DNA of 64,000 bases from Fibrobacterota bacterium (GTDB lineage Bacteria; Fibrobacterota; Fibrobacteria; UBA5070), in contig JADKBN010000029.1 of the NCBI GenBank assembly GCA_016715065.1, forward strand, positions 496,001-560,000, given 5' to 3'. Below the pieces are notes generated by a model. It did no database searches and was not told the DNA's origin. It saw only the letters and a list, made by a program, of their open reading frames with translations. This document shows, one piece after another, positions 23,924 to 32,719 of this stretch. Position 1 is the first letter of the stretch. Each line of letters begins with the position of its first letter. The position numbers were made by a program, and so were the translations under genes.

Positions 23924-25597
23924 TCAACCCTTGCCGCTCTCGCGGATCTCCACGTGGTACTGGTAGCCCTGTTCCACCAGGAACAGTTGGCGATGCATGG
24001 CGAAATCCTGCTCCCGGGTGTCGCGGGTCACCAGGCTGTAGAAATGGGCTTGGCGACCGTCTTCCTTGGGACGCAGGATGCGGCCCAGACGTTGGGCTTC
24101 TTCCTGGCGACTGCCGAAGGTCCCTGAAATCTGGATCATGACGCTCGCATCCGGCAGATCGATCGCGAAATTGCCCACCTTGGAGACCATGAGCACGCGC
24201 AGCCTTCCATCGCGGAAGTCGCCGAAAAGCCGTTCGCGTTCCCGCTGCGGCGTCTTGCCCGTGATCAGGGGAATGTCCAGTTCGGCGGCGAGCTCATCCA
24301 GTTGCGTCAGATATTGTCCGATCACGAGAATGGAATCGTCCGGGTGCGCTTCGATGAGTTCTTCCACCACGGCCTTCTTCCCGGGGTTTTCCGAACTGAT
24401 GCGGATCTTTTCGCGGTCCGATGCCTGGGCGTATTCCACATACCGGGCCACGGGCTGGGGAATGCGGATTTCCGTGCAGGTGGCGGTGGCGATCCATCCT
24501 TGGGATTCCAAGGTCTTCCAGGGCACGTCGTAGCGCTTGGGCCCGATCAGCGCGAACACGTCGCCTTCCTTCTGGTCTTCGCGCACCAGGGTGGCGGTGA
24601 GGCCCAAACGGCGGGTGGCCTGGACTTCGGCGGACACGCGGAACACGGGAGCGGGCAGCAGGTGGACTTCGTCGTAGACGATCAAGCCCCATTTGCGGGC
24701 CTGGAACAGCCCGAAATGGGGGAAGGTGTCTTCCTTGGAGCGGCGGTAGGTGAGGATCTGGTAGGTGGCCAGGGTGACGGGACGGATGTCCTTGGTCTCG
24801 CCGGTGTATTCGCCCACCTGGTCTGCCGTGAGCGTGGTCTTGTCCAGGATTTCGCGCATCCACTGGCGCACGGCCACCACGTTGGTGGTCAGGATCAATG
24901 TGTGGCACTGGCAGAGGTTCATGGCGCCGATGGCGACCACGGTCTTGCCTGCGCCGCAAGGCAGCACGATGGTTCCCGCGCCGCCCTTCACGGAGCCCGC
25001 CGCGTGGAAGACCTCGGCGGCTTCGGCCTGGTAGTGGCGCAAGGCGAAGGGTTTGCCAGATTCTGACACCTCGCGCAGTCGGAAGGACAACGGATCTCCC
25101 ACCGTGTAGCCTGCGAGGTCTTCCACGGGAAGTCCGGCCAAGGTCAGGGCGAGCTTGAGGTGACCGCGAAAGGCGCCGTCCACACGGCAGCGATCCGGTG
25201 CCACCTGGTCCAAAATCCACGGCTGGGCGCCCTTGACGTGTCGCGCCTCCATCAGCGCGAGCGGGTCTTTGGCGACCAGGAACAGATCGTGACCTTCGCG
25301 CACCAGCTGGAGGGTCCCGTAGCGACCCATGTACTGGGTGACCTCGCGCACCACGGTGGCGGGCACGGGGAAACGACTGTGTTCGGAGAGAGCGGAAAGA
25401 ACTTCCTCGGCGGAGCGGCCGGTGGCGGCGGCGTTCCACAGCGACAGATGCGAGATCCGGTAGGTGTGGACGTACTCCGGGCTCTTGACGAGCTCGGTGA
25501 AAGGGGCGATGGCGTCGCGAGCGGCGAGGTACCCGGGTCCTTCCGTTTCCAGAAGGAGGGTCAGGTCGCCCTGGACGATCAAAGGTTTGTCATGCAT
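23924..25597 (-). CDS. XPB/ERCC3-type DNA helicase
   Basis: A 557-residue superfamily 2 helicase of the XPB type. The N-terminal 180 residues form the damage-recognition-like domain typical of bacterial XPB (PLIVQGDLTLLLE start). The motor has FALRHYQ (Q-motif region, about 184-190), Walker A as PCGAGKT (213-219), DEVH at 309-312, and the RED-like loop in LVREDQKEGDVF. The C-terminal lobe carries LVIGQYLTQLDELAAEL and QEEAQRLGRILRPKE. In eukaryotes XPB opens DNA for repair and transcription; bacterial XPB proteins unwind 3'-5' and pair with Bax1-like nucleases in some taxa, but no such gene is adjacent here. A TACCTTTA element lies shortly before the ATG. Confidence 0.9.
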   Translation of the reverse strand: MHDKPLIVQGDLTLLLETEGPGYLAARDAIAPFTELVKSPEYVHTYRISHLSLWNAAATGRSAEEVLSALSEHSRFPVPATVVREVTQYMGRYGTLQLVREGHDLFLVAKDPLALMEARHVKGAQPWILDQVAPDRCRVDGAFRGHLKLALTLAGLPVEDLAGYTVGDPLSFRLREVSESGKPFALRHYQAEAAEVFHAAGSVKGGAGTIVLPCGAGKTVVAIGAMNLCQCHTLILTTNVVAVRQWMREILDKTTLTADQVGEYTGETKDIRPVTLATYQILTYRRSKEDTFPHFGLFQARKWGLIVYDEVHLLPAPVFRVSAEVQATRRLGLTATLVREDQKEGDVFALIGPKRYDVPWKTLESQGWIATATCTEIRIPQPVARYVEYAQASDREKIRISSENPGKKAVVEELIEAHPDDSILVIGQYLTQLDELAAELDIPLITGKTPQRERERLFGDFRDGRLRVLMVSKVGNFAIDLPDASVMIQISGTFGSRQEEAQRLGRILRPKEDGRQAHFYSLVTRDTREQDFAMHRQLFLVEQGYQYHVEIRESGKG

Positions 25598-25711
25598 GAA
25601 GGGCGGTAAAGGTAACCTCCAAACGGTCCGGGGCGGGGGGATGGCTGCTTCGGGTCCGTTTGCCCCGCCCGATGGAATGGCTCTTGGAGCACAACCTCGA
25701 ATTCGATCAGC

Positions 25712-25800
25712 ACGGCGATGGACCTTTCCGTGGAGGTTCCATCGCGGAACTGGCCAACTTCATTGAATCCCGTAACCCGGAGAGCTCCGTGGCGCTTAAA
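25712..25800 (-). pseudogene. Vestigial eighth RCC1 repeat after the stop codon
   Basis: Just past the stop of the RCC1-repeat gene, in a different frame, the minus strand still encodes KRHGALRVTG and FNEVGQFRDGTSTER. These align with the TDGTLWATG and NNFGQFGDGSTVSR parts of the intact repeats. The segment that should link it to the seventh repeat is shortened by roughly 17 codons. It is therefore a decayed repeat unit rather than random DNA. Confidence 0.55.
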
Positions 25801-27544
25801 AGTCGATGGCGACAGGCGATGGCCTGTTGGTCGAGGATCCGTCGCCAAGCTGGCCGGTGGAGTTGTTGCCTGATCCCCAAACGGTTCCATCGGTTTTCAG
25901 GACGAGACTGTGGAAATTGCCGGTAGACATGGACTTCACGGAGGTGGCGACCTGGATGGGAATGGAGCTGCTGGTCGTGGTTCCGTCCCCGTATACGCCG
26001 TAGTTGTTGTTTCCCATCGCCCAGAGTGTTCCATCCCTTTTCAGGAACAGACTGTATTCGTTCCCCGCGGCGCATGCCTTCACCGATGTGGCGGTCAGAA
26101 TGGGATTTTTCCTGTTGATTGAGGTTCCGTCGCCGAGCTGTCCAGCGCTGTTGTTTCCCATTGCGAACAGATTTCCATCGGCTTTCAGGAACAGGGTGTG
26201 GTTGCTGCCTGCGGAAAACGCTTTCACGGAAGATTCGATTTGGACCGGTGTCAACCTGCTGACCGTGCTTCCGTCGCCGAACTGTCCAAAGTTGTTGGAT
26301 CCCGTTGCCCAGAGGGTTCCATCGGTTTTCAGGAACAGGCTGTGGCTGCTGCCTGCGGAGATCGCCTGCACGGAGGAGGCGATCTGGACTGGCGACCACC
26401 TGCTTGTCTTGGTTCCGTCGCCGATCTGACCCAAATCGTTGCCTCCCATTGCCCAAAGGGTTCCATCGGTTTTCAGGAACAGGCTGTGGACGTCACCCGC
26501 GGCGATCGCCTTCACGGATGTGGCGACCTGGATGAACGATGTGCTATTCGTATAGGTTCCATCGCCGAACTTGCCGCTGGAGTTGTCTCCTGTCGCCCAG
26601 AGGGTTCCATCGAGCTTCAGGATCAAGGTGTGCTCGCTTCCTCCAGAAATGCCCTTGACGGAACTTGCCACCTGGACAGCCAAGAACCTGCTGGTTGTCG
26701 TTCCATCGCCGAGCTCGCCGCTGGTGTTGTCTCCTGTTGCCCAGAGGGTTCCGTCGGATTTCAGGAATAGACTGCGGATCTTGCCAGCTTCCACGGCAGC
26801 AACGGTTACGGAGAGATTCGCGAGAGCCTGGAGATTGGAGTTGCTCGCTTTCAAGCTGTCGACGGCGGATTGCAAAGCGGATATGTCCGCCGTTGGGCCT
26901 TGGGGGCCCATCGCGCCCCTAACTCCAGAATCACCTTTGGGCCCCTGGATCCCCTGCGGTCCTTGCTGTCCGGTCGTGCCCGTCGCGCCCACAGGTCCTT
27001 GCGGACCAACAGGACCTGTCAGAGTGTCGGCGATGTGTAGCGTGTAGGCAAGATGCGCGGGGACCCCGGATTCTTTGGCGAACAATCGGGCGGTCAGACC
27101 GTCATTCGAGGCCAATGCGAGCCCGTACGGGAACTTCCCTGCGAGGGGGATGGACACCAGGCGTTCGGAGGTTCCGCCAAAAATCGTCACCTGTCCTGCT
27201 GGCTGCGCGGCGAGCGAAAGGTCTCCGATCTGGGTGCCGTTCTCCAAGGTCTGGATGGCTTGGGTCAGTGCGTACACCTGCAAGGTGCCCGACTGCGAGG
27301 CCGAACGCACCAGCACGTCCAGATGGATCGAGGTCGAGTTTGAATCCGGGGTGCCGTCGAATTCGAGCCATGCGGTGGTGGGTTGCCCACCGCCCACCAC
27401 GAACAGGTCCTTGTCGGACCCGGACCAGCCGACCAGGCTCGCCGATCCGTCGCGCACGACACGTTGCGAAATGGTGACGGATTTTGCCCAAAGTTGCGAC
27501 GAAGCCATCGCGAGGCAGGCGAGAAGGCGAAGGAATGCGCTCAT
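25796..27544 (-). CDS. Secreted RCC1-repeat protein with collagen-like stalk
   Basis: A 582-residue exported protein. Residues 1-20 are a signal peptide (LRLLACLAMASSQLWA). Residues 21-175 form a beta-rich N-terminal domain (VTISQRVVRDGSASLVGW start) of a type seen in DNRLRE-like surface proteins. Residues 177-218 are about 14 Gly-x-y triplets, for example GPVGPQGPVGATG and GPKGDSGVRGAMGPQGP, which could form a collagen-like trimeric stalk. A short coiled-coil-like stretch follows (about 219-245). The rest (250-582) is seven RCC1 repeats of about 51 residues, each with a HSLFLKTDGTLWATG-type core and a GQLGDGT turn, enough for one seven-bladed propeller. RCC1 repeats often bind proteins. A ligand-binding head on a stalk at the cell surface is inference. 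Confidence 0.85.
   Translation of the reverse strand: MSAFLRLLACLAMASSQLWAKSVTISQRVVRDGSASLVGWSGSDKDLFVVGGGQPTTAWLEFDGTPDSNSTSIHLDVLVRSASQSGTLQVYALTQAIQTLENGTQIGDLSLAAQPAGQVTIFGGTSERLVSIPLAGKFPYGLALASNDGLTARLFAKESGVPAHLAYTLHIADTLTGPVGPQGPVGATGTTGQQGPQGIQGPKGDSGVRGAMGPQGPTADISALQSAVDSLKASNSNLQALANLSVTVAAVEAGKIRSLFLKSDGTLWATGDNTSGELGDGTTTSRFLAVQVASSVKGISGGSEHTLILKLDGTLWATGDNSSGKFGDGTYTNSTSFIQVATSVKAIAAGDVHSLFLKTDGTLWAMGGNDLGQIGDGTKTSRWSPVQIASSVQAISAGSSHSLFLKTDGTLWATGSNNFGQFGDGSTVSRLTPVQIESSVKAFSAGSNHTLFLKADGNLFAMGNNSAGQLGDGTSINRKNPILTATSVKACAAGNEYSLFLKRDGTLWAMGNNNYGVYGDGTTTSSSIPIQVATSVKSMSTGNFHSLVLKTDGTVWGSGNNSTGQLGDGSSTNRPSPVAIDF
25800..26810. repeat. Tandem RCC1 coding repeats, unit about 153 bp, seven copies
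   Basis: The DNA repeats with a unit close to 153 bp; the most constant part reads GAGGGTTCCATCGGTTTTCA or a close variant in each copy. Copies are similar enough to recombine, which can explain repeat gain or loss, including the decayed unit beyond the stop. It is protein-coding throughout and is not a CRISPR array. Confidence 0.8.
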
Positions 27545-27917
27545 TCTGTGGCTCCTGGGAATCGTGGGTGGGAATTTTGGCGGAAAGTGGTGAAGTCATG
27601 GCCCACACGCCCCCGGCGATGTTCGCGCAGGCCGGGAAACGTCACTGGGGCGCGCTTCCCAATCGGGCGGAGAGGATGAATTGACGGAAAGCAAGACGGA
27701 TTCCTTGTCAAGGGTCGGCCCGCTGGGAGATGTATGGACGCGACGAAGCACCGTCGCGGACTATGGCGGAAGCATAGTAAAGGACGAGGTCGATGTCAGG
27801 CCGACGCGGGCTGTCCGATGGACATCCGCCGCGAATCGGAATTCGTCGCCGTTGGCCGAGAGGTGATCGCCTGGAAGTATTCTGTCATTTCGCGAGGGGG
27901 CAAAGCGGCTCCGGCGA
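27545..27917. other. Intergenic stretch without a recognised gene
   Basis: About 370 bases between the RCC1 gene and the 803-residue gene, both on the minus strand, so this is the upstream region of the RCC1 gene. I see no convincing coding frame, RNA gene or terminator. A CTCCGG-containing stretch near 27900 vaguely resembles part of a GEMM riboswitch but lacks the rest. Confidence 0.5.
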
Positions 27918-30329
27918 TCAGTCTCCCGGGCAGTTTTCCATCCAGCCGTTGCCGATTTTTTGCGGGATCCCTGGACGATTGACCTCCATCCGCGTTTCCC
28001 ATTCGGATCCATTCCATTCCCTCAACAACACTTTGTGAAAATCTCCCTGGGCTTCCACGAGAGCTTGCAGATGCCTGCCCGGTTTCGCTCTTGACAAGGC
28101 CTGGATCCCACATTCGTATCCATCGATTCCCGAGCAGGGGTGCTCGATCGATTCCATCCCGTAAGGCACGATCTTTTCGAATGCGTCGGTTTCCGATGGC
28201 GTCGGCAAATCAGGCTCCGAAGGGGCGAAGACGTCGCGTAGCGGCGTTTCCGTCGGGACCGCACGGTGGGTCGCGATGGCGAACGATCCGTCGAAGGTCT
28301 CCACGCAGGGGGCGCCAAGGCCGACCGATTGGTAGTGGAAGAAGTATTCGTCCTGGCCATCCCCATGACTCCAGGAACTCGTGTAGGGATCGACATGCGG
28401 AGAATACTGGGAATCGTGGTTGGAAGCATTGCCGGGTTGCTGCAGGAAGGTCTGGTATAGCGCTTCCGCTCGCGTTTTGGCGAGCTCGACCTGTTGGTTG
28501 GACCATTCGTCAAACCGGGAACTCACGAGGTCGTGGCGCTGACCAGGAGCGGGGAGCAGACTGGCAAGCCCCACCAGATCGGGAGCCTCGCCGATTTTCC
28601 TTTTACCGGAGAGTTTCGCCACCAAGTACACATCATTCGATGTCCGGGGAGATGATTCCTCGTCGGCTTCCGGCACCGCCGAAATCAGACAGAAACCGAC
28701 AATGGTGTCCGGCCGCGCCTTGGGATCGTCCTGGGAACGGAAGACCTTCTTTTGGAAGGAGCGCCACCGTTCCTGAACGGAATCCAGGCGCAGATCGGTG
28801 ACGTTCCAAGGTCCGACGCGCTTTGCGGGAAGCTCCGAGCTGACCTCGGGATTGGCCTCCAGAAAGAGGAATCCATCCAAGGCGATGGCCTGGCGCGGAA
28901 AGTTCGGGAGGGAGGCGAGGAAGGCGGAATCGATCCGACCCCAATCCCTGGTATCGATCGGCGAACGGGTTGGCTGGAAAGTGCTGGCGTTTTTTGAAGG
29001 ATGGGACGTCGATTCCAGGGAGGCGATGGTGTTTCCGAACCGGAAAAGGCGACGTCGGACCGTGGTGCCGGACGTGTCCTTGCGCAACGTCTGCACAAGT
29101 TCCATTCCTGTGGTGGTGGCGTAGATCCTCTGCTCGAAACTCCGGGTGGTCGTGGCGAGATGTTGGACAAATAATGTCCCAATCGTATCCGGACAGATCG
29201 AGAACTCCGCGCCGGAAGCGGGGGCGGTGGATCGCACGAGGCGGGTCAGTTCGGGAATGGGGTTGGCCTCCGACCGGATGCATTTCCTGAGACGGATCGC
29301 TTCATCGATGGCCTGGATGCGCCGCTGCACGGCCGCATCCGCCGAATCCCTGCGGATGCGGAAGACCTCCTGCGGGTCGGGTAGTTTGAATGAACGCGAA
29401 AGCCGACTTGCCAGCGAATCGGATTCACCAATGGCTGAGTCCTTGACAAAAAATGGGTAGATCGCGTCGATCTGTCCGGCGGTGCGGATCCAGGTGGAGG
29501 CGTGATGGGTGCCTGGAACCAGCAATCGTTCCGTTTCCATCCCGTTGGAGGTCTCGCGGACCACGGCGAAACGCAGGGAGTCGTGTTGTCGCACGAGGGT
29601 GAGCTGCGCGTTCTTCCCGGATTGCTGCGTCTGCGCCAGGAGGAAGGTCATTGCTTCCCCACAGGCATGGCTTTCCAGGGCAAGGACATCGTATGCGGAA
29701 TCCGTGCGAAGATCCATCCACGGCGCGATGCGGTCGATGATCCCGCGGGCGGTGGATTGGGGGTAGCTGGTCCTGATGCAGCCGGAGGGCGGAACAACGG
29801 AAAATCCCTTCGGAAGACCGATTGTTCTGGCAAGGGTGTCGGAGATGCTCCTGTACAGGCCTCCCTCCCAAAAAATGCGATCGGCGATGTTCGCCAATGA
29901 ATCGCTGCGGATCGCCGTGCGCGGGGATGTCGACATGCCCACGCTGGAATAGGCGATGGCGCCATGTGGACTGCGGTACAGCCAATGATCCACCAGGGAA
30001 TCTTCGGATCCGTCGTCGTTGGCAATCCGGGCATAGGAGTGGAGGAAGGCCAGGCCCTGGGAATCCACCAGATACAGATCGCTGCCTTGGGAGGATTCCT
30101 CGGAGCCCCAGGTCACGAGAGTTTTCCGCAGGTCTCCACGACATGTGGAGGTGCGGATCTTCGCCCCGCCTGTCCATCGGATCGAGGAAGGGAGGCTGCC
30201 GGGCGAAGGAGGGATGGTGTCCTTGCAAGCGTGCGGAGACCGGATGAATTCGAGCAAGGAGGAGATCTCGCGAACCGTGGAATCCATGGCGGCGAACGGA
30301 AGCAGAAGGGAAAGAACATGGGCGATCAT
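27918..30329 (-). CDS. Large exported protein of unknown function
   Basis: An 803-residue protein. I chose ATG 30327-30329, giving MIAHVLSLLLPFAAMDS, a short hydrophobic start that could be a signal peptide; another ATG ten codons upstream is possible. The sequence is rich in Ser, Arg and Asp and has no long hydrophobic segment later, so the mature protein is soluble or surface-attached. Eight or more cysteines are spread in pairs (for example SPHACKD, SGCIRTS, HACGEA, RKCIRSE, SICPDT, HPCSGIDGYECG), as expected for disulfides outside the cytoplasm. No catalytic motif, repeat or family is recognised. It is divergent from the predicted glycan-active enzyme at 30469. The coding character is clear over the whole length; the function is open. 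Confidence 0.7.
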   Translation of the reverse strand: MIAHVLSLLLPFAAMDSTVREISSLLEFIRSPHACKDTIPPSPGSLPSSIRWTGGAKIRTSTCRGDLRKTLVTWGSEESSQGSDLYLVDSQGLAFLHSYARIANDDGSEDSLVDHWLYRSPHGAIAYSSVGMSTSPRTAIRSDSLANIADRIFWEGGLYRSISDTLARTIGLPKGFSVVPPSGCIRTSYPQSTARGIIDRIAPWMDLRTDSAYDVLALESHACGEAMTFLLAQTQQSGKNAQLTLVRQHDSLRFAVVRETSNGMETERLLVPGTHHASTWIRTAGQIDAIYPFFVKDSAIGESDSLASRLSRSFKLPDPQEVFRIRRDSADAAVQRRIQAIDEAIRLRKCIRSEANPIPELTRLVRSTAPASGAEFSICPDTIGTLFVQHLATTTRSFEQRIYATTTGMELVQTLRKDTSGTTVRRRLFRFGNTIASLESTSHPSKNASTFQPTRSPIDTRDWGRIDSAFLASLPNFPRQAIALDGFLFLEANPEVSSELPAKRVGPWNVTDLRLDSVQERWRSFQKKVFRSQDDPKARPDTIVGFCLISAVPEADEESSPRTSNDVYLVAKLSGKRKIGEAPDLVGLASLLPAPGQRHDLVSSRFDEWSNQQVELAKTRAEALYQTFLQQPGNASNHDSQYSPHVDPYTSSWSHGDGQDEYFFHYQSVGLGAPCVETFDGSFAIATHRAVPTETPLRDVFAPSEPDLPTPSETDAFEKIVPYGMESIEHPCSGIDGYECGIQALSRAKPGRHLQALVEAQGDFHKVLLREWNGSEWETRMEVNRPGIPQKIGNGWMENCPGD

Positions 30330-30468
30330 GGGGGACCATTTCTCAACGAGTGATCTCAACTCGATAACGGGATTTCTAGAAGGTATTCAAACGTCTCCGT
30401 GCGTCCAAGGAAGTCCCAGTTGTATCATTGATATGACGCCGATCCTGCTTTTAATCCGAGGAATCCCG

Positions 30469-31956
30469 ATGCGCCGTTCCATCGCGTTGCCCATAGGGTT
30501 GCTCTTGCTTTCTGCCGCCATCCACGCCCAGCCCGTGGACATTACCCCGTTGGCGGTGCGCGATCTGAGCCTGGCCAACACCACCGCTCCCGCGCTCAAG
30601 AATGCCGACCCCAACGCCGTGACCACCGACCTTGGCCCCAAGACCATTCCTTGGCTGTTGGCCTGTGCCCAAAAGAGCTACTGGGATCTGCCCGGCTCCC
30701 CTGATCCCGAGTTGGTGTTTCGCAGGGGAGCGGTGCCCACCGGAGGCAAGATCGACGGATTCTTCGAGATGCCCTGGCTGGCGAGGGCGGTTTCCGCTTA
30801 TCTGCGGGTGCGGGAACAAGCGACGCCTGTGCAGCGGGACAGCTTGGAGCACTGGTTCGCGGCCAATGCGAGGTTCGCCTTGTGGCACATGCAACTGTTC
30901 TTGAAATTGAACTTTCCCAATCGTGAACAAGAAGACCATTCCCTGCGCAAAGGAATGGCGCTGGTTCCAAACTACCTGGGAATGACCACCACATTCCAGG
31001 GCGACTCGATCGCCAACATCTCGCAGTGGTACAACAATCGCCGCGCCATGACCAACCTCTACATGGCGTTGGTGGGAGTGGCGTTGTCGCGCACCCAGCC
31101 CAAACTTTCCGATTCGCTGGTTCGCGAGGTGAAACGCTACCACAAGGAGTGGGTTGTCTATTCCGTGTACCCGGGCGGCGAGTGCGGAGAATGGGCCAGA
31201 AACCACGAATACCCCAATGCGGATTCCAGCTACATCGAAGGACAGGGACTCACCTACAACGCATACAACTCGGCCTCGGCTTTGACTTCCGCCATCATTT
31301 TCGCGCGATTTCTGCATGACAGCGACCTGGTGACCTGGCGCACGCGGGAGGGACTTTGGGGGACGGAATCCGGTATCGGTGAGCCGGACAAATCCATCTG
31401 GACGGCCAGCGACCTGCACATCGATCTTCTGGTGGGAGCCCAGTCCCGGACCAACCGGGTAGACTCCCAGATCCAGGTCCGCTACGACTACGCTCCTCCC
31501 GAAACTTATAAGAGAAACGAACTTCGCCATGCCACTTGGTTTTTGCCGGCCTATCGTGCGCTTCGCAAGGGCGATAGCGCCGCCATTCGATTGGAGCGTT
31601 GGTACGCGGGATTGGACCTCAAAGCGCGAGCCGACGATCCGTTCGGGCTGTGGCACGACATCTGCGGAATCAGTCAGGATGTTCGCACGGAGGACTTCGC
31701 TTGGTTGGCTCCGATACCGGAGACGGGAATTGTCGCCAAGCGGCCGAGGGACCTGAAAGTTCGCCGCATGGGCAGGAATGTTCGTGTGGAATCAAACGAC
31801 GGTTCCATCGGGTCGGTGGCGTTGCTGCGGCTGGATGGTTCGGTGATCGCCGCAGGGGACCTTCGCGAAGGTGCGTGGGAAGCGACTGCGCCAGCTGGAG
31901 CGTTCGTGATTCGCATCCAGGGCGCGAACGGAAGCTGGACTCAACTGGGGATTTGA
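30469..31956 (+). CDS. Secreted alpha/alpha-toroid-like protein, possible polysaccharide-active enzyme
   Basis: A 495-residue exported protein starting at ATG 30469, six bases after GAGGA. The signal peptide is IALPIGLLLLSAAIHAQ. The central part (about 55-420) is mostly helical with aromatic-rich turns, for example FFEMPWLARAVSAYLRVRE, NISQWYNNRRAMTNLYMALVGVALS and NHEYPNADSSYIEGQGLTYNAYNSAS, a look shared with alginate lyases and other alpha/alpha-toroid polysaccharide enzymes. The His, Tyr and Asn in the last segment could be catalytic, but I cannot name a family. The C-terminus (about 430-495: VRVESNDGSIGSVALLRLDG, AGAFVIRIQG) resembles a type-IX-secretion sorting module also found on three other proteins nearby. 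Function is inferred from look and context only. Confidence 0.7.
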   Translation: MRRSIALPIGLLLLSAAIHAQPVDITPLAVRDLSLANTTAPALKNADPNAVTTDLGPKTIPWLLACAQKSYWDLPGSPDPELVFRRGAVPTGGKIDGFFEMPWLARAVSAYLRVREQATPVQRDSLEHWFAANARFALWHMQLFLKLNFPNREQEDHSLRKGMALVPNYLGMTTTFQGDSIANISQWYNNRRAMTNLYMALVGVALSRTQPKLSDSLVREVKRYHKEWVVYSVYPGGECGEWARNHEYPNADSSYIEGQGLTYNAYNSASALTSAIIFARFLHDSDLVTWRTREGLWGTESGIGEPDKSIWTASDLHIDLLVGAQSRTNRVDSQIQVRYDYAPPETYKRNELRHATWFLPAYRALRKGDSAAIRLERWYAGLDLKARADDPFGLWHDICGISQDVRTEDFAWLAPIPETGIVAKRPRDLKVRRMGRNVRVESNDGSIGSVALLRLDGSVIAAGDLREGAWEATAPAGAFVIRIQGANGSWTQLGI

Positions 31957-32032
31957 GGCGCACGCACGGAACACTGAAGAAGGCGGAGGACAAGTACCTT
32001 GGGTACTCCTTCATCCCTCTCGAGGAAGCCCC

Positions 32033-32698
32033 ATGATTCGTTTTGCCCGTCGAGCCGCTCTCTGCCTGGCCCTTTCCCTAGTTTCCCTGGCATCGGCCGC
32101 CGCTCCCACGCCGTGCAAGGGCCTCGACGCCGCGGGATTGGCCAAGCTGAAGATCACCATGAAGCCCGTGAAGACCTACTGCTTCACGGACAAATCCGGA
32201 TCCTACCAGGTGTACCTCACGGAGAAGCTGGACAGGTTTCCCGGGAAGGCGCCGCTTTCCACCGTGCTGGAGGCCCAGATCGTCAAGATCCCCGCCACCG
32301 GCAGCCCCGTGATCTCCACCACGGTGCGGGCAACCTCCACCACCTCCGAAGCGGGTGGGTACTTCAGTTCCAAGCTCCTGGAATTGTCAGATATTGACGG
32401 AGACGGATTGGTGGATCCCATCGTGGTCTTCCGGTTTTGCGAAAAGGATGGCAATGGTGGCTACGACGAGGATCCCTTCAGTGGGCGCATGAAGACAGTG
32501 ATCGTGCACAAGGGCGCCAAGGCCTCGGTCGACGCGATCACCGGTACGTTGGACAACGAACGCTCCACCAAGGGCGATGCCGCCTACTTCGCGCTCCCAG
32601 CCAAGGTCCAATCCTACTTGGTGAAGAAGTTCGGTGGCATCTACTCCGCCAAACAGTTCGGCTACGACAACAGCAAGGGATTCAAGCCCACCAAGTAG
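32033..32698 (+). CDS. Exported protein with a calcium-loop-like motif, unknown function
   Basis: A 221-residue exported protein with signal peptide LCLALSLVSLASAAA. The ATG at 32033 has GAGGAAG at good distance. The mature part is beta-rich. Its only clear motif is ELSDIDGDGLVDPIVVF (about residues 118-134), an EF-hand or dockerin-like calcium loop (DxDGDGxxD), and there is a second acidic stretch, EKDGNGGYDEDP. Two cysteines near the N-terminus and two further on may form disulfides. A small perfect inverted repeat, AGTACC-TTG-GGTACT (31993-32007), lies in the leader. The gene ends 21 bases before the convergent GH5 gene. I recognise no family; the secreted neighbours suggest an extracellular role. 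Confidence 0.65.
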   Translation: MIRFARRAALCLALSLVSLASAAAPTPCKGLDAAGLAKLKITMKPVKTYCFTDKSGSYQVYLTEKLDRFPGKAPLSTVLEAQIVKIPATGSPVISTTVRATSTTSEAGGYFSSKLLELSDIDGDGLVDPIVVFRFCEKDGNGGYDEDPFSGRMKTVIVHKGAKASVDAITGTLDNERSTKGDAAYFALPAKVQSYLVKKFGGIYSAKQFGYDNSKGFKPTK

Positions 32699-32719
32699 TG
32701 GGCGCTCCCGACGGTCCGA

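Noticed and set aside
25800..26810. Regular repeats that look like a CRISPR array
   Set aside because: The unit is about 153 bp, in frame and codes for RCC1 blades; there are no constant direct repeats with unique spacers.
27895..27925. Part of a cyclic-di-GMP (GEMM) riboswitch
   Set aside because: Only a GCAAAGC...CTCCGG-like piece is seen; the other conserved block is missing and the place overlaps a gene end.
31993..32007. Operator AGTACC-TTG-GGTACT
   Set aside because: A perfect but short repeat of six bases; too common by chance to call a regulatory site, though it is noted in the gene entry.
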